Of a DNA stretch of 32,810 nucleotides, positions 15,887 to 23,779 are shown piece by piece. Both the position numbers and the translations under genes were made by a program. Positions within the stretch are counted from its first letter, which is position 1, and each line of letters begins with the position of its first letter. The stretch is from Bacillota bacterium (GTDB lineage Bacteria > Bacillota > Clostridia > Christensenellales > SZUA-584), in NCBI GenBank assembly GCA_023416745.1, contig JAEZHF010000097.1:1-32810 (forward strand), written 5' to 3'. The notes under the pieces are model-generated. The model was not told the DNA's origin. It did not search any database and saw nothing but the letters and a program-made list of their open reading frames with translations.

Positions 15887-17587
15887 ATGTTCATGGATTA
15901 CAGCAGATTACTGGCGCAGGCGGTGGCGGAAGCTTGCGGGCTTGCGATAGAAGATACGGCGGCAATGATGGAGATACCGTCGGATGCGGCGATGGGGGAC
16001 TACGCGTTTCCGTGCTTCAAGCTGGCTAAGACGCAGCGCAAGGCCCCGCCCGTGATAGCGGCGGAAATCAGCGAAAAGCTGGTGAAGCCAGAGTTTATCG
16101 CCGAGGTTCGGGTGGTGGGCGCGTACGTCAACTTCTTCATCGACCGCGTGAGCTATGCCAAGGGTGTGCTGGCGGACGTGACTGCGGCAGGCGCGGGCTT
16201 TGGCGGCAGCGATGAAGGCGCGGGCAAAGTGGTGTGCATCGACTATTCGTCCATCAACATTGCCAAGCCGTTTCATATCGGGCACCTGTCCACCACGGTA
16301 ATTGGCAGCGCGCTGTACCGAATATACGGCTTTTTAGGGTATAAGCCGGTGGGCATCAACCACCTGGGTGACTGGGGTACGCAGTTCGGCAAGCTGATCG
16401 TGGCGTACAAGCTGTGGGGCAGCAAGGCCGATATCGAGGAGCGTTCTATCTCCGCCATGCTGGAAATGTATGTGCGTTTCCATGAAGAGGCCGAGAAGGA
16501 CCCGGCGCTGGACGAGCAGGCGCGTGCGTGGTTCAAGAGAATAGAGGACGGCGACGCTGAGGCGCTGGAGATATTCAATTGGTTCAAGGAACTGACCTTA
16601 AAAGAGGTCGGCAAGATATATGACGTACTGGGCGTGCATTTCGATAGCTACGCGGGCGAAAGCTTTTATAACGACAAGATGCAGCCGGTCATCGACGAGC
16701 TGAAGGGGAAGGAACTGCTGGAGTTTTCGGACGGCGCGTACGTGGTGCGGCTCGGTGAAGAGCTGCCGCCCTGCATCGTGCTGAAGTCGGACGGGGCGAC
16801 GCTTTATTCTACGCGTGACCTTGCGGCGGCGTTCTATCGCAAGCAGACGTACGATTTCCACAAATGCCTTTACGTGGTGGCCTACCAGCAGAATCTGCAC
16901 TTCAAGCAGTGGTTCAAGGTGGTGGAGCTGATGGGGCACGAGTGGGCGAAGGACTTGGAGCACGTGGCGTTCGGCATGGTGTCGCTGGAGGACGGAACGC
17001 TGTCCACCCGCAAGGGTAAGGTGGTGTTCCTTGCGGACGTGCTGGACAAGGCGGTGGAGAAGACGCTGGGCATCATCGAGGAGAAGTCACCGGGTCTCGA
17101 AAACAAGGAAGAGGTCGCTAAAATGGTGGGCATCGGTGCCGCGGTGTTCGACACGCTGTCGTCTGCGCGCATCAAGGATATCACGTTCTCTTTCGACCGC
17201 GTGCTGAACTTCGACGGCGAGACGGGACCGTATGTGCAGTATACACACGCGCGGTGCGCAAGCCTGTTGCGGCGGTCTGAGATGGACTGGACAGCGGCGG
17301 ACAAGGAATACGCGGCGCTGGACAACGCTGAGGCATTCGCGGCGGCTAAGCTGCTGTACAGCTTTCCCGAAACGGTGGCGCGGGCGTGCGAGAGGAACGA
17401 GCCATATCTGATCACGCGGCACGTGATCGAGCTCGCCAAAGCAATGAACCGCTTCTACTATGAGCACCGTATCATTGACGGCGAAGCGGCCAAAACGGCT
17501 GCCAGGCTGGAGCTGACAGCCTGCGTCAAGCAGGTGATCAAAACGGGGCTGCATCTGATCGGCGTGGGCGCGCCGGAGAGGATGTAA
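15887..17587 (+). CDS. argS: Arginine-tRNA ligase
   Basis: A 566-residue class I synthetase charging tRNA-Arg. In order: the N-terminal Add-1 domain; the ATP-binding HIGH-type motif in SSINIAKPFHIGHLSTT; GDWGTQFGKLI; the catalytic core with LYSTRDLAAAFYR; and the DALR anticodon-binding domain at the C-terminus. Length is normal. The frame is open back to 15704, but the predicted promoter at 15833-15861 excludes that. ATG 15887 or 15893 fit the AGAAGG at 15877-15882; choosing between them is uncertain. Confidence 0.94.
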   Translation: MFMDYSRLLAQAVAEACGLAIEDTAAMMEIPSDAAMGDYAFPCFKLAKTQRKAPPVIAAEISEKLVKPEFIAEVRVVGAYVNFFIDRVSYAKGVLADVTAAGAGFGGSDEGAGKVVCIDYSSINIAKPFHIGHLSTTVIGSALYRIYGFLGYKPVGINHLGDWGTQFGKLIVAYKLWGSKADIEERSISAMLEMYVRFHEEAEKDPALDEQARAWFKRIEDGDAEALEIFNWFKELTLKEVGKIYDVLGVHFDSYAGESFYNDKMQPVIDELKGKELLEFSDGAYVVRLGEELPPCIVLKSDGATLYSTRDLAAAFYRKQTYDFHKCLYVVAYQQNLHFKQWFKVVELMGHEWAKDLEHVAFGMVSLEDGTLSTRKGKVVFLADVLDKAVEKTLGIIEEKSPGLENKEEVAKMVGIGAAVFDTLSSARIKDITFSFDRVLNFDGETGPYVQYTHARCASLLRRSEMDWTAADKEYAALDNAEAFAAAKLLYSFPETVARACERNEPYLITRHVIELAKAMNRFYYEHRIIDGEAAKTAARLELTACVKQVIKTGLHLIGVGAPERM

Positions 17588-17597
17588 ACGCCAATCC

Positions 17598-17614
17598 CGC
17601 TTACGAGCGTTTTT
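17598..17614 (+). terminator. Weak candidate terminator after argS
   Basis: CGCT (17598-17601) and AGCG (17606-17609) enclose a TACG tetraloop and are followed by TTTTT. The stem is only 4 bp, so efficiency is doubtful. The remaining 120 bases before the next gene show no clear promoter. Confidence 0.3.
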
Positions 17615-17733
17615 CATAAATCATTGATCCCCATGACATGGAGGGGCAACATCCGTGTCAAAATACTGGCATAGAAATCGCACACCGTAGACTGGCGTGG
17701 GGGTTTTTGTGCGTGGAAAAACGGGAGAGATTT

Positions 17734-18846
17734 ATGGGAAAACGTGAACGTTTGAGCTTTTGGGAGTTTATCAAAAAACACAGCAAGCGCTATTTTATCG
17801 ACGCGCTGGGCGCGATGGCGCTGGGGCTTTTCTCGTCTCTGATTATCGGACTCATTATGACGCAGGTCATCAACCTGATCTGGCCGCAGATCGCTGCACC
17901 GGTGACGCTGGAACGGTTTGGCGAGAGCGTGAAGGCACTGTCGTCCGGTCAGGCGGCCGGTCTGGAATTTATCGAGGTGTTCAAATACCTGATCGGATCG
18001 TCGTCGCCTGTGGTGGGTGCGGCGATCGGCGTAGCGGTGGCATGGGGCCTTAAAGGTAAGCCGCTGACGATATTCTCGTCTGCTGTGACGGGCGCATACG
18101 GCTACATGCTGGGCGGACCCGTGGGCTGCTATATCGCGGCGCTGGTCGGCGCGGAGTTCGGACGTTTAGTGGCGGGACGCACCAAGATCGATATCATACT
18201 GACGCCCATCGTGACCATACTGACCGGCTGCATTGCCGGTTGGCTGGTGGGGCCGGCTGTGAGCGTGCTGATGACGTCGCTGGGGCAGCTCATTATGCGT
18301 GCGACGGAGTTGCAGCCTTTCTTCATGGGCATCGCGGTGGCGGTGATCATGGGCATGATACTGACTGCGCCCATATCCAGTGCCGCGCTTTGCATCATGT
18401 TGGGTCTTTCCGGTCTGGCGGCGGGCGCCGCCACGGTGGGCTGCTGTGCGCAGATGGTGGGCTTCGCGGTAGCGGGCTTCCGGGAGAACAAATGGGGCGG
18501 CCTGATTGCACAGGGACTGGGCACGTCGATGCTGCAGGTGCCCAACATCGTGCGGCATCCTTTGATATGGATACCGCCCACTCTGGCCAGTGCGATTCTT
18601 GGGCCAATATCCACGCTGATATTCGGTATGACAAACATACCGGTGGGCGCGGGCATGGGCACGTCAGGCTTGGTCGGGCAGGTGGGAACTTTCACCGCGA
18701 TGGCAGGCGTGTACGATTTTTGGGCGCTGCTGATCATCGTGGTCGGGCTGCATTTCATCGCGCCGGCTGGGCTGACGCTGCTGTTTTCCGAGCTGATGCG
18801 CAAGAAGGGCTGGATCAAGCAAGGAGACATGCTGCTGCCGTCGTAA
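17734..18846 (+). CDS. PTS EIIC_2 / PfoR-like membrane protein
   Basis: A 370-residue, strongly hydrophobic protein with about nine to ten membrane segments and many glycine-rich stretches (FKYLIGSSSPVVGAAIGVAVAWGLKGKPL, then TGAYGYMLGGPVGCYIAALVGAEFGR). This matches the PTS_EIIC_2 family that includes PfoR of Clostridium perfringens, named for an effect on perfringolysin expression. No EIIA/EIIB phosphocarrier domain is present, so sugar transport through the PTS is uncertain. ATG 17734 is chosen for GGGAGAG (17723-17729); an upstream open stretch lacks a good site. Confidence 0.75.
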   Translation: MGKRERLSFWEFIKKHSKRYFIDALGAMALGLFSSLIIGLIMTQVINLIWPQIAAPVTLERFGESVKALSSGQAAGLEFIEVFKYLIGSSSPVVGAAIGVAVAWGLKGKPLTIFSSAVTGAYGYMLGGPVGCYIAALVGAEFGRLVAGRTKIDIILTPIVTILTGCIAGWLVGPAVSVLMTSLGQLIMRATELQPFFMGIAVAVIMGMILTAPISSAALCIMLGLSGLAAGAATVGCCAQMVGFAVAGFRENKWGGLIAQGLGTSMLQVPNIVRHPLIWIPPTLASAILGPISTLIFGMTNIPVGAGMGTSGLVGQVGTFTAMAGVYDFWALLIIVVGLHFIAPAGLTLLFSELMRKKGWIKQGDMLLPS

Positions 18847-18873
18847 GTCAGCCACAAGTGATAATCGATCTGG

Positions 18874-18904
18874 AAGAGGATGGCCTTTTGGCCTCCTCTT
18901 TATT
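18874..18904 (+). terminator. Rho-independent terminator after the EIIC-like gene
   Basis: AAGAGG-A-TGGCC (18874-18885) pairs with GGCC-T-CCTCTT (18890-18900) around a TTTT loop, with one small internal irregularity. A short T-rich tail (TTATT) follows. It lies 27 nt after the stop codon. Confidence 0.7.
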
Positions 18905-18936
18905 GAACGGGATGAAGTGGATAAATATCAAAAAAG

Positions 18937-18965
18937 TTGCCCCCGCTGGCAAATTGTGCGATAAT
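18937..18965 (+). promoter_or_regulatory. Sigma-A-type promoter of serS
   Basis: TTGCCC (18937-18942), a 17-nt spacer and GATAAT (18960-18965). The start near 18972 gives a leader of about 30 nt, too short for a T-box riboswitch. Confidence 0.6.
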
Positions 18966-19001
18966 GTGTTTTAGATTAAAAGGTGAAGGACAAGGTATCA
19001 T

Positions 19002-20264
19002 ATGCTGGACATCAAGAGGATACGAACCAATCCGGAAGAAGTAAAGGCAGGCCTTGCCAGCCGCGGCGTGACTGGCGTGGTGGAGAAGGTGGCGTCGCTG
19101 GACGAAAAGCGGCGTGAGCTGATCGTGAAGACGGAGACGCTAAAGGCGCAGCGCAATGAGGCGTCCAAGCAGATACCCGTGATGAAGAAGGCGGGACAGG
19201 ACACAACCGCGCTGCTGGAAGAGATGAAGCGCGTTGCCGACGAGGTTAAAGACATTGACGCGGAGCTGGCGGGCATCGACGCGGAGCTCGGCAGCATACT
19301 GCTGTCCACCCCCAACGTGCCGATGGCGGATGTGCCGGTGGGCGAGAACGATAAGGACAATGTGGAAATTAGGCGCTGGGGCGAACCGCGCCGGTTTGAA
19401 TATGAGCCGCTGGCGCACTGGGATATCGGCACGGCGCTGGGCATACTGGATTTTGAGACGGCAGCGAAGGTGACAGGCGCGCGCTTCGTGTTCTACAAGG
19501 GGCCGGGCAGCCGGCTGGAGCGCTCGCTGATCAGCTTTATGATGGATCTGCACACGCTGGAGGGGCCGTATACCGAGGTGTTCCCGCCGTATATGGTGAA
19601 CCGTGCGTCCATGCAGGGCACCGGACAGCTGCCCAAGTTCGAGGAAGATGCGTTTGCCGTGAAGAACATGGACTACTTCCTGATCCCCACGGCGGAGGTA
19701 CCGGTCACCAACATGTACCGAGAAACCATTATGGAGACGCTGCCGGTGTATCACACGGCGTACAGCTCGTGCTTTCGGGCGGAGGCGGGCAGCGCGGGTC
19801 GCGATACGCGCGGTTTGATCCGCCAGCACCAGTTCAACAAGGTGGAGCTGGTCAAGTTTACGAAGCCGGAGGATTCCGCCGCGGAGCATGAGGCGCTGAC
19901 GGCGGATGCCGAGAAAGTGCTGCAGCGGCTGGGACTGCCCTATCGCGTGATGCAGCTGTGTACGGGTGATCTCGGGTTCTCGTCGGCCAAGACGTATGAT
20001 CTGGAGGTGTGGATGCCCAGCTACGGGCGGTACGTGGAGATTTCGTCGTGCTCCAACTTTCTCGATTTCCAGGCGCGGCGTGCGAGTATCAAATACCGCA
20101 GCGCACCCGGCGCGAAACCGGAGTTTGTGCATACGCTCAACGGCAGTGGTGTGGCCGTCGGGCGGACGGTGGCGGCGATACTGGAGAACTACCAGAGGCC
20201 GGATGGCAGCGTGGAGATCCCCGAAGAGCTACGTGAGTATATGAAGACCGACGTTATCAGGTAA
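19002..20264 (+). CDS. serS: Serine-tRNA ligase
   Basis: A 420-residue class II synthetase charging tRNA-Ser. The first ~100 residues form the long antiparallel coiled-coil arm (EKVASLDEKRRELIVKTETLKAQRNEASKQI) that grips the tRNA-Ser variable arm. Motif 2 is in the FRAEAGSAGRDTRGLIRQHQFNKVE segment and motif 3 in NGSGVAVGRTVAAILENYQ. Length is standard. The ATG at 19002 follows AAGG 6 nt upstream and a GGTGAAGG further up. Confidence 0.96.
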   Translation: MLDIKRIRTNPEEVKAGLASRGVTGVVEKVASLDEKRRELIVKTETLKAQRNEASKQIPVMKKAGQDTTALLEEMKRVADEVKDIDAELAGIDAELGSILLSTPNVPMADVPVGENDKDNVEIRRWGEPRRFEYEPLAHWDIGTALGILDFETAAKVTGARFVFYKGPGSRLERSLISFMMDLHTLEGPYTEVFPPYMVNRASMQGTGQLPKFEEDAFAVKNMDYFLIPTAEVPVTNMYRETIMETLPVYHTAYSSCFRAEAGSAGRDTRGLIRQHQFNKVELVKFTKPEDSAAEHEALTADAEKVLQRLGLPYRVMQLCTGDLGFSSAKTYDLEVWMPSYGRYVEISSCSNFLDFQARRASIKYRSAPGAKPEFVHTLNGSGVAVGRTVAAILENYQRPDGSVEIPEELREYMKTDVIR

Positions 20265-20321
20265 GCTGACAAAGACAACCACCCCGCTGCAGTACATAAA
20301 GGCGGGAACGGAGGCCGGGAA

Positions 20322-21743
20322 ATGATTATTTGTGAGGAATGCGGCGCGCGTAACAAAAATGGCGCGTATGTGTGTGAGGAATGCGGCGCAGGCCTGCTGC
20401 ATCTGGAAGCGACAGAGGACGATTTTGAGTCTGTACAGCGCAAAATGCCGCTGTTTGGGCGCAAGGCGCGTTCTTTGGCTGATGAGCCGGAGTACGTGGA
20501 AGACGAATATGCACAGGACGAAACGTCGATGTACGAGGAAGACGAACCGGAAGAAGAGCCGGTGCGCGTGAGAAAGCCGCTGTTCGGGCGCAAGTCGCGT
20601 CCCGTGGCAGATGAGCCGGAGAACGAGGACGACGAATACGCGCAGGACGAAGCGCCGTAGTACGGGGCAGACGAACCGGAAGAAGAACCGGTGCGCGTGA
20701 GGAGACCGCTGTTCGGACGTAAGCCGCGCCCTGTGGCGGAAGAGCCGGAGTACGAGGACGATAATTATACGCAGGACGAAGCGCCAGTGTACGAGGAAGA
20801 CGAACCGGAGGAAGAGCCGGTGCGCGTGAGAAAACCACTGTTCGGGCGCAAGGCGCGTCCCGTGGCGGATGAGCCGGAGTACGAGGACGACGAATACGGA
20901 CATGACAAGCCGTCGGACTATGATGGGAAGGAACCAGAAGGGACGATTGAATTCCGGTTTGAAGAGCAACAACCCGTGGCGGACCAGCCGCTGATTGCGG
21001 AAACAGACCCGGAAATCATTAAGCAGCCAACAGAGACGGAGCAGGAAAACGGTACTCTGCCGACGGCTGAGTTGGAAACGCTGACGGTGGAAGCAGAGCT
21101 GATTGCCCAGGATCAGGAGCCGGAGGCAACGGAAGCGGCGGCTGACAATGAACCGGCTGAAGAGACCCCCAGCTTTAAGTTTGAAGAACCGCAAGCGGAA
21201 GAACCGGCGATCGTGTACAAGGAGCCGATTCGCATCCAAAAAGTGATTCGAGTAAAAGACGCTGAGACGGAGCCGGAAGAAGTGCCGTCGAGCATCACCA
21301 TAGATATGGATGTGCAGGAATTTGACGACGAAGACGACGATTACGACGATGGCGGTTATGTGGAAGAGGATAGTGTTCCTGCAGCACCCGTTTACAAGAC
21401 GGACTACAAGTCGGCTTACAAGAAATCTGTGAGGGCCGAGAGCGACAGGATGACACGCGGCATGATCGCTGCGATCATCACCGTTTCATCGCTGCTGGTA
21501 GTAACGCTGGTGGTGCTGGGCGTGCTGCTGATCGGAAAAACCAACCGCACAGCGCCCGTAATCGCGACGACAGCGGCACCCACAGAGGCGGTCACACAGG
21601 AACCTGCGGAAGCACCCACGCCGAGCCCTGCGGCTGAAATCACGCCGAGCCCTACGCCGGTACCCACAACGCCGCCAGAGGAAGACTTCGGGTCGGTGTT
21701 CGAACAGCCGACAGATGGGCTGCTGCCCGAAGTGGATAACTAA
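20322..21743 (+). pseudogene. Zinc-ribbon, acidic-repeat membrane protein interrupted by in-frame TAG
   Basis: One reading frame of 474 codons, broken only by a TAG at 20658-20660. From the N-terminus: a double CxxC zinc ribbon (CEECGARNKNGAYVCEECG, residues 4-22); three full and one partial 43-residue acidic repeats starting PLFGRK; a long acidic region; one transmembrane segment (MIAAIITVSSLLVVTLVVLGVLLIG); and a proline/threonine-rich tail. ATG 20322 has GGAGG 7 nt upstream. The downstream half keeps frame and composition but has no convincing start signal. It could be a recent nonsense mutation, a suppressible or recombining switch, or a sequencing error. Confidence 0.7.
20448..20930 (+). 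repeat. 129-bp in-frame tandem repeats (3 full plus 1 partial)
   Basis: Units begin at 20448, 20577, 20706 and 20835. Each encodes 43 residues of the pattern PLFGRK-xRPVADEPEYEDD-Y-QDE-(x)-Y-DEPEEEPVRVRK; the last unit decays after about 30 residues. Because 129 is a multiple of three, gain or loss of a unit keeps the frame. The TAG lies in unit 2, where units 1 and 3 have ATG and GTG codons. Confidence 0.85.
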
Positions 21744-21751
21744 AGTAATAA

Positions 21752-21783
21752 AAAACAGGAGACACGCTGATCTCCTGTTTTTT
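21752..21783. terminator. Bidirectional terminator between the zinc-ribbon gene and spoIIQ
   Basis: AAAACAGGAGA (21752-21762) pairs perfectly with TCTCCTGTTTT (21771-21781) around an 8-nt loop, with T-runs on both strands. It separates two convergent genes and can serve both. Confidence 0.8.
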
Positions 21784-21814
21784 ATGTTATATGGGACTTA
21801 TGGGAATACGGACT

Positions 21815-22546
21815 TTAGAAGAATTTTGCCGGGTCTTTCCACTTGCCGTCCACTTTGTATTCAAAATGCAGATGGCTGGGCAGATCCAGTTCCTTGGGCA
21901 GCTCGCCCACCTTGCCGATTACATCACCAGCGTTGACCTTGTCTCCTTCGGCCACCATCAGCTCTCCGAGGCCTGCATAGACTGTCTCCGATTTGTCGGA
22001 GTGGGAGATGATGATCACGCCGCCGTCAGCCTCGTTGGTATAGGCCTGGGACACCGTGCCGGACAGCGCTGCCAGTACATTGGCTCCTTTGTCCGCCTGT
22101 ATGTCTACGCCGTTATGCGTGGCCCATACGTTCAAAGACGCATAGAAAACCAGCTCGTCACCCGAGAAACTGTTAATGATCTTGCCGTCTGCCGGTTTCT
22201 TGAGCTTGATGGAACCGCTGCCGTTGGATGCCGGTTTGCCGGAGGGCTTGGGTTCCGCCGTGGCCGTAGGCGCTATAGTGGGGGAAGGCGAAGGACTGGG
22301 TTTCGGGGTCAGCATGGCCAGCTCGTCTTCCAGCGACATTCCTTCGTTGATTGAGACACCCTGATCGTTTTCGCCCACCTGTGTCTGGCTGCCGTCGTCT
22401 CTGGGCCATGCGATGATAGCGGTGATGCCCGCTGCAGCCACGCATAAAAAGATCAGTACGTACAGGCCCTGCTTCTGCAGGAACGTCTTGACACTCTGAC
22501 GGTTTATTTTCTTCGTGATTTTCTCTTTGATGTTCTTCATACTCAT
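21815..22546 (-). CDS. spoIIQ: SpoIIQ-like M23 endopeptidase, sporulation
   Basis: A 243-residue protein with a short cytoplasmic N-terminus, one transmembrane segment (28-46), a proline/threonine-rich linker and a C-terminal M23 (LytM) domain. The zinc-site residues are all present (H144, D148, and H225-x-H227 in SHLHFE), so it may be catalytically active, unlike B. subtilis SpoIIQ. In spore formers SpoIIQ is made in the forespore and pairs with SpoIIIAH across the engulfment space. ATG 22546 follows GGAGG at 9 nt. The neighbours spoIID and murA support the call. Confidence 0.85.
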   Translation of the reverse strand: MSMKNIKEKITKKINRQSVKTFLQKQGLYVLIFLCVAAAGITAIIAWPRDDGSQTQVGENDQGVSINEGMSLEDELAMLTPKPSPSPSPTIAPTATAEPKPSGKPASNGSGSIKLKKPADGKIINSFSGDELVFYASLNVWATHNGVDIQADKGANVLAALSGTVSQAYTNEADGGVIIISHSDKSETVYAGLGELMVAEGDKVNAGDVIGKVGELPKELDLPSHLHFEYKVDGKWKDPAKFF

Positions 22547-22567
22547 TGTTTCACACCTCCACGCAAT

Positions 22568-22597
22568 CATCTTTCCCTTTTTTGCATAAAAACATAC
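22568..22597 (-). promoter_or_regulatory. Candidate sigma-F promoter of spoIIQ
   Basis: Reading the minus strand, GTATG (22597-22593) fits the sigma-F -35 GHATR. After 16 nt, GGAAAGATG (22576-22568) matches every defined base of the -10 pattern GGHRARMTX. The expected start lies at or just before the GGAGG ribosome site (22560-22556), giving a very short leader. spoIIQ is sigma-F-controlled in B. subtilis. Confidence 0.6.
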
Positions 22598-22623
22598 CTT
22601 ACAAAAAACACGTGCGCAGTATA

Positions 22624-22649
22624 AAACAAAAATGACGCTATATGCGTCA
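22624..22649 (-). terminator. Rho-independent terminator of murA-spoIID
   Basis: On the minus strand TGACGC (22649-22644), a 5-nt loop and GCGTCA (22638-22633) form a perfect stem, followed by TTTTTGTTT. It lies about 75 nt after the spoIID stop and separates that unit from spoIIQ. Confidence 0.75.
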
Positions 22650-22724
22650 ATGTCAGAAAAAAGCCGGGTTTAATCAGTCGTGTTTGGGATCGGATATCGT
22701 TAGCTCCTGGCAGGCCTTGGAACG

Positions 22725-23735
22725 CTACTTAACGGTGACGCCTGAGAAATAGTGCGTGAGTATCTCGAGGTAGTCCGCTCCCTTCTTGGCCATCGCGTTC
22801 GCGCCGGTCTGGCTCATACCCACACCGTGCCCGAAGCCTACCGTATGGAATTTCACACTGCTTGCGGACTGGTCGATGGTGAAGTTGGCTGAGTTGAGTC
22901 CAAACACCTCTCGCATCTCGCGTCCGGTAAACGTCTGGCTGCCGATTTCGATACTTTCCACACGGCCGCTGTCGAAACGGATAATCTCTCCGATCAGCGG
23001 TACGCCGTCAAAGCTTATGCCGGAGGAAAACTGCTGCATCTTCGTCTTGAAATCGCTGAGGCTGACTGAGACTTCGCCGTAGTAGTTACGGGAATCCTCC
23101 TCGCCTTCGCTCTTAACACTGCGAAGGTACGGCAGCGCCTGCACGTAAACATTCTCGCTGTCTTCCGTGCGGCCCCCGGCAGAGGCATGATAGAACACCT
23201 GTATCTCCTCGCCATCGTACAAAATTTCCTGGCCACGGGTTGCGCTGATGGCTCCGGTGATCTTGGCGATATTCGCAGCCTTGCTGCTGCCCCAGTTCTT
23301 CGTCATCTCGGCGTCCGTTACGTAGGCCTGACAGTGCCCGCTGTTGGTACAGATGTCTGCCCCCTTGTGGGCGGAGCAACCGCCATGTTCCTTCTTGTAC
23401 AGCGTGTACGTACGCGCTGCGACTGCCTGGGCTTTAAGCGCTTCGGGCTCGTAGGAAGCGGGCATTTCGCCGGCAACCACGCCGATCAGGTATTCTTCCA
23501 GCGGCATATCGGTCAGCGTTCCGTCTAGCCATACCGATATGGTGGGGTTATTGCCGTCGCTGTTATCACCGATCACCTCAAAATCGGGTGAACCGGGCGC
23601 GGCAGACGAGGACGGTGGCGGGCTTTTTTTGGCCAGCAGGACGCCAATGGCCGGATAAAGTATGGCCAGCAGCACAAAAAGAACGATGCCCAGCAGCACC
23701 ATTCCTTCCGGGCTCAATCGGCTGGATCTTCTCAT
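22725..23735 (-). CDS. spoIID: Stage II sporulation protein D
   Basis: A 336-residue lytic transglycosylase that thins septal peptidoglycan during engulfment together with SpoIIM and SpoIIP. It has one N-terminal membrane segment (about 12-34). The SpoIID domain carries the catalytic glutamate E90 in VVAGEMPASYEPEALKAQAVAARTY, and GFGHGVGMSQTGANAMA lies near the C-terminus. ATG 23735 is preferred over GTG 23744 because the GGGGG ribosome site (23748-23744) overlaps that GTG. The gap to murA is 44 nt. Confidence 0.93.
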   Translation of the reverse strand: MRRSSRLSPEGMVLLGIVLFVLLAILYPAIGVLLAKKSPPPSSSAAPGSPDFEVIGDNSDGNNPTISVWLDGTLTDMPLEEYLIGVVAGEMPASYEPEALKAQAVAARTYTLYKKEHGGCSAHKGADICTNSGHCQAYVTDAEMTKNWGSSKAANIAKITGAISATRGQEILYDGEEIQVFYHASAGGRTEDSENVYVQALPYLRSVKSEGEEDSRNYYGEVSVSLSDFKTKMQQFSSGISFDGVPLIGEIIRFDSGRVESIEIGSQTFTGREMREVFGLNSANFTIDQSASSVKFHTVGFGHGVGMSQTGANAMAKKGADYLEILTHYFSGVTVK

Positions 23736-23779
23736 GCATGACACCCCCTATGATGCAGTTTATTAGTGAGACAGGCTGT

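Noticed and set aside
17682..17714. Terminator-like CACACC...GGCGTG stem followed by GGGGGTTTTT
   Set aside because: The stem has a mismatch and a long loop and the tract is G-rich; pairing is too weak to call.
20658..20660. Stop-codon recoding (TAG read as an amino acid)
   Set aside because: TAG is used as the normal stop of several intact genes in the window, and no special downstream stem or pyrrolysine system is visible.
20448..20930. CRISPR-like array
   Set aside because: The units are contiguous, 129 bp, in frame and coding. There are no spacers and no cas genes.
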